Shown: positions 1 through 6,990, numbered from the stretch's first letter. The stretch is 15,930 nucleotides of DNA from G026625185 sp963727835 (GCA_963727835.1 CAVSIB010000041.1:1-15930), one strand, 5' to 3'. Notes: a model not told the origin generated them from the letters alone. Numbers and translations are program-made.

Positions 1-269
1 TATTGGAAGTTAGACTTCTTAAAAAAAAGAATTTTTTTCGAAGGAACTTTATTTGGAATTTTTCTGACCCGAGAGGAGTCCCATTTAGGGGTACGCCTTA
101 TAACGAAAAATTTCAGTATGGGTTTTGTTGATTTTTTCATATTTAGTATGAGAATGATATTTAAGCAAATACCAAATAACAAAAAATCAGCGGATAATAA
201 GGTTTTTTTAAGGGAGAAGAAGACTAAAACTACCCTTCTAAAATCTAATCAACTTATTAACCTTAAAAA

Positions 270-313
270 AATCGGTTTAAATATAATGTGATGGTGTAAA
301 CCGATTAGTTTTT
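270..313 (+). terminator. candidate Rho-independent terminator
   Basis: AATCGGTTTA (270-279) pairs perfectly with TAAACCGATT (297-306) around a 17-nt loop. AG and a run of five T (309-313) follow. The A-run before the left arm can pair with the T-run, as in a bidirectional terminator. Any gene it serves lies before the window or is lost. Confidence 0.5.
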
Positions 314-639
314 CTCACCACCCGCTAAACTAATTATCTTCCCTAGGGTGTGGTTTACCTTTTTCTAACTCACCCAAGAAAGCGCCACCAACCTGTTTCT
401 AGTTTGCCAATTATCTTTCAACTAACTAACGCTACAATGAATTTTAATGAGTTTGGGGACTGGGGGGTGGAGCCGGCACTGATTTTGCGCTCACTTATAT
501 AATATTCGCCTGTACTGCGGGGTTAAAATTTCAAGGGGGAAAATTATTATTGATTTTTCTAATAATGGTTGTTGAATGGGTTTTAAACTAACCAACTCTG
601 AGGGATAGGGATGAAACTAATTATCTTTGAAATTAATAG

Positions 640-676
640 ACCCTTCAACCAGGATTAGTTTGTAAGAAGGGTTTTT
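640..676 (+). terminator. candidate terminator hairpin
   Basis: ACCCTTC (640-646) pairs with GAAGGGT (666-672) across a 19-nt loop and runs into TTTTT (672-676). The 7-bp stem and long loop make it weaker than the hairpin at 270-313. Confidence 0.35.
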
Positions 677-819
677 AATTTGCAGAAAACAAAAAATTTT
701 TAATACTCGCTCAGATGAGTCAGGAGTTAATGACTCGATCCCACAGCTTGGACTTAGAAGGGACGGGAAACAATTTATTTCTTGCATTTATGAATTAAAA
801 TTATTTTTGACCACAGAAA

Positions 820-828
820 TGATATAAT
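820..828 (+). promoter_or_regulatory. extended -10 promoter for the thioredoxin-like lipoprotein gene
   Basis: TGATATAAT (820-828) is an exact extended -10 (TGnTATAAT) 52 nt before the start codon at 881. No good -35 lies at the right distance: TTGACC at 807-812 is only 10 nt upstream of the -10. Extended -10 promoters can do without a strong -35. Transcription would start near 835. Confidence 0.5.
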
Positions 829-880
829 AGTAAAAGAAATAATTAAAATAAACAACCATCTCGCCAAGGAAGGTGAAGCA

Positions 881-1510
881 ATGAGGTTATCTATCTTTCA
901 AGGAAGTACCGTCTTCTTTTTTCTTATCGCAATAATTTTGTTAGGGTGCGTATCTCCCCAGGCTCAAGCGCCACCAAACTCTCTGGCGAAGACCTCATTA
1001 GCCCCAGATAAAAACGCACCCTTTCCGGTCTTTGAACTTCCGATCCCTCAAAATGATGCGCAAAAGAATTATCTGGGAATATCAGGTTCGGGAAAGTTTA
1101 AGATTACGCAAATTAAAAGCCCGGTGATTATTATTGAAGTTTTCAGCACGGATTGCCCCCACTGCCGGAATGCTACTTCATCGGTTAACGAACTTTACCA
1201 AGCAATCCAAGACCGCCCCGACCTGAAAGGGAAAATTAAGATAATTGGCCTCGCGGACAATGGCGCTTACGAAGTTGATTTATTCCGGGCGAGGTATAAA
1301 GTGCCTTTTCCTGTTTTTCCTGAACAAGAGAGCGTAATCAGCCAAAAGCTTGGCGTTAACTACCTTCCTAAGTTTTTTGGCGTCAAGAACAATGATGACG
1401 GAACAATGGAAAAGTTTTATTCCAAAACCGGTGAGTTTTGGTTTTGGAATCCAAACAGGTTTTTGGAAAAGATAATTAAACTGTCAAAATTAGAAATAGG
1501 GGGGCAATAA
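881..1510 (+). CDS. thioredoxin-fold lipoprotein (TlpA/ResA-like), CPHC active site
   Basis: A 209-aa secreted lipoprotein. Residues 9-21 are hydrophobic and followed by the lipobox LLGC with the lipidated Cys at 23. A linker rich in Pro, Ala and Ser leads to a thioredoxin-like domain from about residue 50. The redox motif CPHC is at 92-95 after a beta strand (PVIIIEVFST), and LP at 162-163 fits the conserved cis-proline loop facing the active site. CPHC is the DsbA-type dipeptide, more oxidising than CGPC, so thiol oxidation, reduction or haem/cytochrome maturation in the periplasm are all possible. The start is supported by AAGGAAGGTG (866-875) and an extended -10 promoter. It appears monocistronic: 204 nt separate it from the next gene. 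Family membership is seen in the motifs; the substrate is unknown. Confidence 0.8.
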   Translation: MRLSIFQGSTVFFFLIAIILLGCVSPQAQAPPNSLAKTSLAPDKNAPFPVFELPIPQNDAQKNYLGISGSGKFKITQIKSPVIIIEVFSTDCPHCRNATSSVNELYQAIQDRPDLKGKIKIIGLADNGAYEVDLFRARYKVPFPVFPEQESVISQKLGVNYLPKFFGVKNNDDGTMEKFYSKTGEFWFWNPNRFLEKIIKLSKLEIGGQ

Positions 1511-1714
1511 TCAACGGCTGTGTGGGGGACATTTCGCTTGTGACCGCAATGTCGTATATCCAGTTTTAGCCGAGGTAAAGCCTGTAGCGTTTTACACAAA
1601 TCAAGGGGAAAAGGTGTTAGTTAGCGATGTAATTTAATTAAACTTTGGGTTGCGACTGTTTCGCCTTTTTATCCAAGGTCCAGTTAAAGTAAAATATTTA
1701 GGCAGGAGATCATT

Positions 1715-2578
1715 ATGAAATCAGTTCGCAAGATCAATAAGGTATGGATGAGCAAGCCAACCATCGAAGGGGCCGGGGTCCATTTGAAAAGGGTCTTCGG
1801 TAATAACCAGGTTTCCCTGTTCGACCCTTTCCTCATGCTTGACGATTTTCGTTCAAATGATCCACAGTATTACATCAAAGGATTCCCCTGACATCCACAT
1901 CGCGGGATAGAAACGATCACCTATGTTCTGAAAGGAGATGTCAAACATGGTGACAGCATGGGAAACAAGGGAGTTATTTCATCTGGCGATACACAGTGGA
2001 TGACCGCCGGCAGCGGCATTATCCATCAGGAAATGCCGCATGGCGACAATGAAGGAAGCATGGAAGGGTTCCAACTCTGGGCTAACCTTCCGAAGTCCCA
2101 CAAGATGATGGAACCCCGCGATCGTGATATCAAGAAAAGCCAAGTCCCCGAGTTTTCGCTCGAAAATGGTGTGAAAATCAAGGTCATCTGCGGAAAAGTT
2201 GGGAAATTTGAAGGTCCGGTCAGGGGGATCATCATTGATCCTGAGTACCTCGATGTAACGATTCCCGCTAAGTCTGAGTTCAAGCACCCAACAAAGCAGG
2301 GGCACACCGTATTTGCCTTCGTCATTGAGGGGCAGGGCTATTTTGATGAAACGAAAATAAACATGATGGGGAACGGGACGGTCTGCCTTTATGCCGACGG
2401 CGATCACCTTACGGTTACGACTGCGGAAGGACTGGTGAGGTTCTTGCTCATCTCGGGCCAGCCTATTGGTGAGCCGGTGGCTTGGCAAGGTCCGATCGTG
2501 ATGAACACCGATAAAGAGTTGCAACTTGCATTCGAAGAATACCAGAATGGGACGTTTATAAAGCATAAAACGGCATAG
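1715..2578 (+). pseudogene. pirin family protein interrupted by an in-frame TGA (codon 59)
   Basis: Read through one TGA, this is a full-length 287-residue pirin, close to the usual 230-290. The frame opens at an ATG preceded by AGGAG (1704-1708) and gives MKSVRKINKVW, then FDPFLMLDDF, both typical of pirin N-termini. TGA at 1889-1891 falls between GFP and HPHRGIETITY, where pirins usually have Trp (TGG). One G-to-A change explains it, and no other lesion is seen. The cupin metal ligands are all present: His60, His62, His104 and Glu106, with nearly the spacing of human pirin (56/58/101/103). Pirins bind Fe(II) and act as quercetinase-like dioxygenases or redox-sensing cofactors. If TGA stops, only 58 residues are made; re-initiation at ATG 1958 would give 206 aa without two metal ligands. 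Global UGA recoding is unlikely because neighbouring genes end in TGA. Followed by a SnoaL tail and a dioxygenase gene. Confidence 0.85.
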
Positions 2579-2700
2579 GGGATGTCGTTTCAATTTACGT
2601 GTCGTATAACCAATTTAATTGGAAGGATGGCGTCATGATTGAAGAATGGCTGTTCTGGGACAATGCAACGTACATGAAACAGATTGGAATAGGGAAGTAG
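2569..2700 (+). pseudogene. C-terminal remnant of a SnoaL-like (NTF2-fold) protein
   Basis: A 43-codon open frame overlaps the end of the pirin gene in another frame and ends at TAG 2698-2700. Its translation contains VSIYVSYNQFNWKDG and then MIEEWLFWDNATYMKQIG, which reads like the last two strands of SnoaL-like ester cyclases (pattern DGKIVEEWxxxDxxxxxxQLG). An in-frame TAA at 2566-2568 ends the frame upstream and there is no N-terminal half, so this is a tail left by deletion. The family assignment comes from remembered consensus and is moderately sure. The internal ATG at 2635, after AAGGAT, could express 21 residues but would not fold. It sits 20 nt before the dioxygenase start. Confidence 0.45.
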
Positions 2701-2720
2701 CTATTAAGAGGAGAAGACAT

Positions 2721-3531
2721 ATGGCATCTATCGCAGTGAAATCCATGCCTGCCCTTTTTGTCGGTCATGGTAATCCTATGAATATCCTACGCCACAATCG
2801 GTGGACAGAGGGTTGGAAAAACCTCGGTGCCACACTACCCCGACCCAGGGCGATCCTTGCTGTGTCTGCCCACTGGTACCTTCCGGCCACGATGCTGACG
2901 GCGATGCCGTATCCCCGGACGATCCATGATTTTGGCGGGTTCCCTCAAGAGCTCTATGGGATTAGGTATCCTGCACCGGGAGATCCTGCTCTTGCCGTGA
3001 GGGTAAAGGATTTGCTTGCCCCGATTCATGCCGCACTTGACGAGGAGTGGGGGCTTGACCACGGCACCTGGTCGGTCCTTTATCATATTTTTCCAGAGGC
3101 CGATATCCCGGTGGTGCAGCTTAGTATTGACCGAACGCAACCGCCCTCATTTCATTACAAAATCGGAAAACTGCTGGCACCCCTGAGAGATGAGGGCGTT
3201 CTCATTTTGGGGGAGCGGAAACCTCGTGCACAACCTTAAAACGTACAAGTGGGATCGGCTTGATGTAGGGGCTTTCGACTGGGCTTCAGGATTTGAAAAA
3301 AAAGTCCGGGGTCTGCTTCAGGCTGGGGAGGACGCCCAACTTATCGATTACCCAGCAATGGGGTCTGAAACGAAGCTCTCTGTTCCGACACCTGATCATT
3401 ATCTTCCTTTGCTCTATGTGCTCGGGTCGCGCAGAAAAGAAGTGGGCGTAAGTTTTCCCGTTGAAGGGTTTGACGGAGGTTCAGTTTCCATGCTTGCTAT
3501 AGAGATATCCGGGGAGGGGGAGGGGAGGTGA
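2721..3531 (+). pseudogene. class III extradiol dioxygenase, LigB/DODA (YgiD) type, one frameshift
   Basis: Two overlapping frames together encode one protein of about 269 aa, the usual length for DODA/YgiD enzymes (about 260-270). ATG 2721 follows a strong AGAGGAG (2707-2713). The first part has the metal-binding His16 in FVGHGNP, His51 in SAHWYLP, and His114 in LDHGTWSVL. It runs to LILG at residue 164. The second part begins SGNLVHNL with a conserved His and ends with PDHYLPLLYV. The break is a run of five G at 3209-3213 where four would keep the frame, so one extra G is present. The family opens catechol-type rings (such as L-DOPA) with Zn or Fe. Without correction the protein loses its C-terminal third, including the PDHYLP ligand. 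Homopolymer sequencing error is a serious alternative. The gene follows pirin, itself an Fe-dioxygenase-like protein. Confidence 0.85.
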
Positions 3532-3583
3532 TGAGGGCTGTTGCTGACAGAGGCATCAACAATTCCACAAGCCAGTGCCCAAA

Positions 3584-3634
3584 ATCTATATGACCTTCCT
3601 TTGTCAAGGGAAACAGAGTTCCGATAGGCGGAAG
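3584..3634 (+). repeat. two-hairpin intergenic repeat, copy 1
   Basis: This segment matches 9963-10012 at 41 of 50 positions. Hairpin 1: TTCCTT (3596-3601), loop TGTC, then AAG, bulged G, GAA. Hairpin 2: TTCCG (3619-3623), loop ATAGG, CGGAA (3629-3633). In the other copy hairpin 2 is TTTCG/CGAAA, so a C-G pair here replaces a T-A pair. The element lies between the dioxygenase stop and the flavoprotein start. Hairpin 2 covers the only ribosome-binding-like sequence of the flavoprotein gene (AGGCGGAAG). Confidence 0.55.
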
Positions 3635-3643
3635 AAATAACTT

Positions 3644-4318
3644 ATGAGAGTCATGGCATTCAATGGCAGCCCAAGAAAGGAATGGAATACGGCAACCCTG
3701 CTTAAAAAAGCCCTTGAAGGAGCCTCATCGCAGGGAGCGGAAACTGACCTCATTCATCTGTATGATCTAAGCTATAAAGGATGCATAAGCTGTTTTGCCT
3801 GCAAAACAAAAGGCGGTGAAAGTTACGGCAGATGTGCGGTGAAGGACGACCTAACCCCGGTTTTTAAAAAGGTTGAGGAAGCCGGTGCCATCATCCTTGG
3901 CTCCCCGGTCTATTTTGGCAGCGTTTCCGGAGAGATGAGATCATTTATGGAGCGTTTAATGTTCCCGTATTTGATCTATGCCGATCCCCCGCAATCGCTT
4001 TTCCCAAAAAATATCAATACAGGGCTTATTTATACGATGAATGTTACAGAGGAGCAGATGAAAGAATCCGGTTTCGGTCAACACCTCGGACGTAATGAAA
4101 TAGTCCTGCGGATGACATTCGGGTCTTCCGAGTCACTTTATTGTTTTGATACCTATCAGTTTAAGGATTACTCAAAGGTGGTTGCGAACCGATTTGATCC
4201 TGAGAAGAAAGCAAAGAGACGGCAGGAGGTATTCCCGAAGGATTGCGAAAAGGCCTTTGAAATGGGGGCGAGATTCGCTAAAAAATGGATAGATAGGGGA
4301 AGATTTTTAACTTATTGA
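3644..4318 (+). CDS. NADPH-dependent FMN reductase / iron-sulfur flavoprotein (Isf-like)
   Basis: A 224-aa flavodoxin-fold protein. The N-terminal strand-loop MRVMAFNGSPRKEWNTATLL is the FMN phosphate-binding signature (GSPR...NT). Cys47, Cys50, Cys53 and Cys64 form CX2CX2CX10C, placed where archaeal and bacterial Isf proteins bind a [4Fe-4S] cluster, though Isf usually has fewer residues before the fourth Cys. GSPVYFGSVSGEMRSFMERL (86-105) is the second flavin-contact segment typical of the family. The role is cytoplasmic electron transfer from NAD(P)H or ferredoxin to FMN and on to acceptors such as quinones or oxidants. The upstream ribosome binding site is weak and lies in a hairpin of the repeat at 3584-3634, so translation could be structure-sensitive. 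A composite repeat begins just after the stop. Confidence 0.85.
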   Translation: MRVMAFNGSPRKEWNTATLLKKALEGASSQGAETDLIHLYDLSYKGCISCFACKTKGGESYGRCAVKDDLTPVFKKVEEAGAIILGSPVYFGSVSGEMRSFMERLMFPYLIYADPPQSLFPKNINTGLIYTMNVTEEQMKESGFGQHLGRNEIVLRMTFGSSESLYCFDTYQFKDYSKVVANRFDPEKKAKRRQEVFPKDCEKAFEMGARFAKKWIDRGRFLTY

Positions 4319-4436
4319 CAGCAGTCTTTAAAATTTGGCAGTTTTTAAATAGACGATAAAAATCCTCCATTTTCCTTCACACCCAGACCCTCGCAGAAAT
4401 GCCTGGCTTTTTATTTCCCAGAATATTTCATTATTA

Positions 4437-4464
4437 TTGACTTTCCCCCCACCATTGGTTAAAA
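4437..4464 (+). promoter_or_regulatory. promoter-like boxes inside composite repeat copy 1
   Basis: TTGACT (4437-4442), a 16-nt spacer and TTAAAA (4459-4464). The pair is kept in all three repeat copies with 16-17 nt spacers; the -10 is poor. Predicted transcription start is near 4471. Confidence 0.35.
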
Positions 4465-4470
4465 GAAAAG

Positions 4471-4598
4471 AAATTATTAAAATCCAGATAGCAATAATCA
4501 CAGTAAAAAATGCTTGTCTTTCAAGCGAAACGCTGCAATGGGTGATAAAAGTAAAAACAAGGCCGGATTGCCAGATATAAAGGTGATAGGCCTTTTTT
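4471..4598 (+). ncRNA. candidate small RNA encoded by the composite repeat
   Basis: The region between the promoter-like boxes and the end of the terminator would give an RNA of about 128 nt; the equivalent in the third copy is about 122 nt. The middle is poorly conserved and the 3' hairpin is nearly identical. No convincing peptide is encoded on the plus strand. This is inference from layout and repetition alone. Confidence 0.25.
4559..4598 (+). terminator. terminator hairpin of composite repeat copy 1
   Basis: AAGGCC (4559-4564) pairs with GGCCTT (4589-4594), followed by a T-run (4593-4598) and more T after one G. The A-rich left flank can extend pairing into the T-run. The 24-nt loop sequence (GATTGCC..AGATATAAAGGTGAT) is almost unchanged in the copy at 13550-13601, which is unusual for a mere terminator loop. 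Confidence 0.55.
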
Positions 4599-4751
4599 GT
4601 TTTTTAAAAGAAAAAGGCGCATGAAGGTTTTTGATTGCTTTAAAAAAAGGGGAGTAGAAAAGTGTTATCCCGCAATAGAGCGGTTTAAGGGTGTTGTGAA
4701 AAAACGAAATAAACAATGTTGGGCAACAAGGCAAACGAAAGGAGAACACGA

Positions 4752-5213
4752 ATGCTTGAAGTATGGCACATGTGGGTCATCGTTGGCATTGTGCTCTGGA
4801 TCATAGAAATCTTCACTGCTGGCTTCGTGGTCGGTGTCTTCGGTACTGCATGCTTGATCGTCGTTCCGTTCGCAGGTGCAGCCGTCTCGTTCAAGATGCA
4901 GTTGCTGATTTTTGGTACCGCCACGACAGTCATTTCCTTGGGTATCAGACCACTGATACTTAAGCATTTCTATGGTCGAGGGGCTAAGATCAAGACGAAC
5001 GTTGATGCGCTTGTTGGCAAGTCTGGCTTAGTCACCGAAGTCATTGACCAGCCGTCCGGGACCGGAAGGGTTAAGATTGGAGGAGAAATCTGGCGTGCCG
5101 TCACGTCTGATGAATCACACCTTGAAATCGGACAGAAAGTAACTGTTCGGGAAGTAGAAGGGTGCAAGGTCGTTGTCGAGCTAACAACTGAACACAAAAG
5201 GAGAACACCATGA
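4752..5213 (+). CDS. NfeD-like membrane protein (short form)
   Basis: A 153-aa membrane protein of the short NfeD1b type. Two hydrophobic segments at about 7-30 and 31-67 are followed by a soluble C-terminal OB-fold-like domain (about 83-145) with LVGKSGLVTEVI and GRVKIGGEIWRAVT, which match the family pattern G..G.....L.P.G.V...G..W.A. ATG 4752 is chosen over an upstream ATG because AAGGAG sits 7 nt before it (4739-4744). The stop overlaps the next start as ATGA, so NfeD and slipin are translationally coupled, and both genes carry the same AAAGGAGAACAC leader. NfeD proteins pair with SPFH proteins at lipid microdomains. This short form lacks the ClpP-like protease domain of long NfeD. Confidence 0.88.
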   Translation: MLEVWHMWVIVGIVLWIIEIFTAGFVVGVFGTACLIVVPFAGAAVSFKMQLLIFGTATTVISLGIRPLILKHFYGRGAKIKTNVDALVGKSGLVTEVIDQPSGTGRVKIGGEIWRAVTSDESHLEIGQKVTVREVEGCKVVVELTTEHKRRTP

Positions 5214-6208
5214 GCATTCCATTGATCATCATTGCAACTTTGGTCGTCTTTATCATCATATTCGCGATCAAAGGATTTAAAATCATCCAACAAGCGGAAA
5301 CAATGGTTGTTGAGCGATTGGGGCGATACCATCGGACTTTACCATCAGGCATCAATCTGATTTGGCCCATATTCGACAAACCAAGAACTATTGAATGGAG
5401 GTTCATCAAGACCGATGTTGATGGAAAAACAATCGTTCGGAAGGAGACCATAAGCACAATTGACTTGCGTGAAACCGTGTATGACTTTCCCAAGCAAAAT
5501 GTCATCACTCGGGACAATGTGGCGATCGAGATTAATGCCTTGCTCTATTTCCAAGTCACAGATGCAAAGAGAGCGGTTTACGAAATTGCCAATCTTCCAG
5601 ACGCGATCGAGAAATTGACTCAAACGACACTCCGCAATGTCATTGGGGAACTTGACCTCGACCATACGCTCACATCACGAGACACCATCAATCAGAAGTT
5701 GCGAGCGATTCTTGACGAAGCTACCGACAAGTGGGGGGTGAAAGTCAATCGCGTGGAATTGCAGGACATCACCCCCCCGGCGGATGTCAAGGTGGCGATG
5801 GAGAAGCAAATGCGTGCAGAGCGCGACAGACGAGCCATCATCCTTGAGGCGGAAGGTCAAAAACAATCGAAAATTCTTGAAGCAGAAGGTGTCCGTCAGT
5901 CGGAGATCAACAAGGCAGAGGGAATAAAACAGGCGCTTGTTCTGAGGGCGGCAGGCGAAGCACAAGCGCGCATTACAGTCGCAGAGGCAGAGGCTGAAGC
6001 GGTTGCGAAAGTTACCAAAGCGATCAAAGATTCAGGTGGAAATCCCACCACGTATCTCATCGCTTTGAAGTATATTGAAGCCATGAAGGAAATGGTAAGT
6101 GGCAAAGACAACAAGGTGGTCTACATGCCATACGAGGCATCCGCCATGCTCGGATCGATCGGCAGCATTCGCGACATGTTTGGGGGATCGTCGCAATCGA
6201 AAGCATGA
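5210..6208 (+). CDS. SPFH/stomatin-family slipin (QmcA-like)
   Basis: A 332-aa stomatin/prohibitin-family protein. One N-terminal membrane segment (about 3-22) is followed by the SPFH domain (about 23-190) with GRYHRTLPSGINLIWPIFD and YDFPKQNVITRDNVAIEINA, then LQDITPPADVKVAMEKQMRA. A long helical coiled-coil rich in EAEG repeats (about 200-270) is followed by TYLIALKYIEAMKEM and a Gly/Ser-rich tail ending in MFGGSSQSKA. Length and order match QmcA/paraslipin proteins, which oligomerise at the inner membrane, scaffold microdomains and modulate membrane proteases. ATG overlaps the nfeD stop (ATGA), and AAAGGAG precedes it inside nfeD. The NfeD-slipin pair is a widely conserved operon. Nothing is missing or odd. 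Confidence 0.92.
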   Translation: MSIPLIIIATLVVFIIIFAIKGFKIIQQAETMVVERLGRYHRTLPSGINLIWPIFDKPRTIEWRFIKTDVDGKTIVRKETISTIDLRETVYDFPKQNVITRDNVAIEINALLYFQVTDAKRAVYEIANLPDAIEKLTQTTLRNVIGELDLDHTLTSRDTINQKLRAILDEATDKWGVKVNRVELQDITPPADVKVAMEKQMRAERDRRAIILEAEGQKQSKILEAEGVRQSEINKAEGIKQALVLRAAGEAQARITVAEAEAEAVAKVTKAIKDSGGNPTTYLIALKYIEAMKEMVSGKDNKVVYMPYEASAMLGSIGSIRDMFGGSSQSKA

Positions 6209-6302
6209 TTGCCCAACAAGATAAAACAACAGGGAAAACAATAGAAAAAATGCCAGGGTCATCCATTAAAAGGCGCCTTGTCAAGACAACAAAATATCCA
6301 CT

Positions 6303-6328
6303 CGTAAAAAAGAAAGCTTTTTTTACGC
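6303..6328. terminator. AT-rich hairpin, possible terminator of the nfeD-slipin operon
   Basis: CGTAAAAAA and TTTTTTACG form a 9-bp arm pair around GAAAGCT, about 95 nt after the slipin stop. The T-rich right arm could act as a terminator tract. Low GC in the stem makes it weak. Confidence 0.25.
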
Positions 6329-6474
6329 TGACTTCCTGTGACATTCGCATCATCCCTACCGGTGTCGGAGTTTCTTCTCTATGCTGTGGCATTTAATCTG
6401 AAAAAAGCGGCAGGCGATGGTGGGTTAAACAGGGAAGAGTCCATCAAAAAGGGGTCAGGAGGGCCCACAAGACC

Positions 6475-6504
6475 CCGGTGGAGACAAAAGTATGTCTCCA
6501 CCGG
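6475..6504. repeat. perfect 12-bp inverted repeat with 6-nt loop
   Basis: CCGGTGGAGACA (6475-6486), loop AAAGTA, TGTCTCCACCGG (6493-6504). The stem is perfect and GC-rich in AT-rich surroundings. No T-run follows, so it is not a standard terminator. GACC (6471-6474) and GGTC (6515-6518) may add a second pairing step. It could be an RNA hairpin, a protein-binding palindrome or the end of a mobile repeat. Confidence 0.6.
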
Positions 6505-6953
6505 AAGAGAACAAGGTCCAAGATAATGGCAATGAAGAGGGAAAAATACGAAACCGGAGATTATGCAAGGGTTTTGAGTTATAATGTTAATCAGATTTTC
6601 AACGATTTAATACTGCTCTTTTTAAAAACCAATCGGTCCACACTCAAACCTAAAAGGATGAGTATGGAGCATCAGTTTATTCCCTTGTTTAAAAGTATAC
6701 ATGTGTGCTGTTTCAGACAAATCAAGAAATTGCGAATGAGGAAAAATGTAACTTGGTCTCTAAAACCAATGGAAATGATCTATAACTTACGAATTGAGCC
6801 TTCTTGATTATCTTGAACTAGCCTGCTGTCCCTTCCAGAACTTCTATTCAAAATACTGTCTTTTTTTCGTGAAAATAAGCAATGCACCTTATTTTCTTTT
6901 TATGAGTAGAGCCTAATTATAAAAATATAATCATATCCTTTCTTCTCCTCTTT

Positions 6954-6990
6954 AAATGGCCGGTCAAAAACTTGTCCGGCCATTTTCTTA
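6954..6990. terminator. strong terminator-like hairpin
   Basis: AAATGGCCGG (6954-6963) pairs perfectly with CCGGCCATTT (6976-6985) over a 12-nt loop, followed by TCTT. Both sides are A/T-flanked, so it could work in either direction. No gene is evident within about 700 nt upstream, so it may end an unrecognised transcript. Confidence 0.6.

Larger units (their letters stand above)
1..819. other. long AT-rich intergenic region without a recognisable gene
   Basis: No open frame here has a credible start, ribosome binding site and protein-like composition. The stretch holds two terminator-like hairpins (described separately) and a 14-nt exact direct repeat, AAACTAATTATCTT, at 327-340 and 614-627. 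A shorter match, AATTATCTT, lies at 409-417. A weaker hairpin can be drawn around 316-353 (ACCAC with GTGGT). The repeats and hairpins suggest a remnant intergenic array rather than a decayed gene, but nothing identifies its role. Confidence 0.5.
4326..4602 (+). repeat. dispersed composite repeat, copy 1 (complete)
   Basis: The first part (4326-4511) aligns to 8207-8392 along its whole length, roughly 75-80 percent identical by eye. The last part (4553-4602) aligns to 13550-13601 at about 90 percent. The core TTATTGACTTT...GGTTAAAAGAAAAGAAATTATT also recurs at 13437-13481. From 5' to 3' the unit has a short hairpin with T-run (near 4384-4413), a promoter-like TTGACT (4437-4442) with TTAAAA (4459-4464), a variable middle, and a terminator hairpin. 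The core-to-terminator distance is nearly the same in copies 1 and 3, so the parts belong to one element. It fills most of the gap between the flavoprotein and nfeD genes. Confidence 0.6.

Noticed and set aside
807..828. TTGACC plus TATAAT as a standard -35/-10 pair
   Set aside because: The spacer is only 10 nt; I keep only the extended -10.
1889..1891. Organism-wide reassignment of UGA to Trp
   Set aside because: nfeD, slipin and other genes end at TGA at sensible positions and use TGG for Trp.
1958..2578. Pirin as an intact 206-aa gene starting at ATG 1958
   Set aside because: Upstream in-frame sequence clearly encodes the pirin N-terminus with its own ribosome binding site; the short form lacks two metal ligands.
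1979..2593. 204-aa minus-strand open frame across pirin
   Set aside because: Shadow of the pirin coding strand; pirin motifs and metal ligands are on the plus strand.
6526..6807. 93-codon open frame beginning MAMKREKYETGDYARV
   Set aside because: Weak ribosome binding site, no family resemblance and composition like translated AT-rich non-coding DNA.
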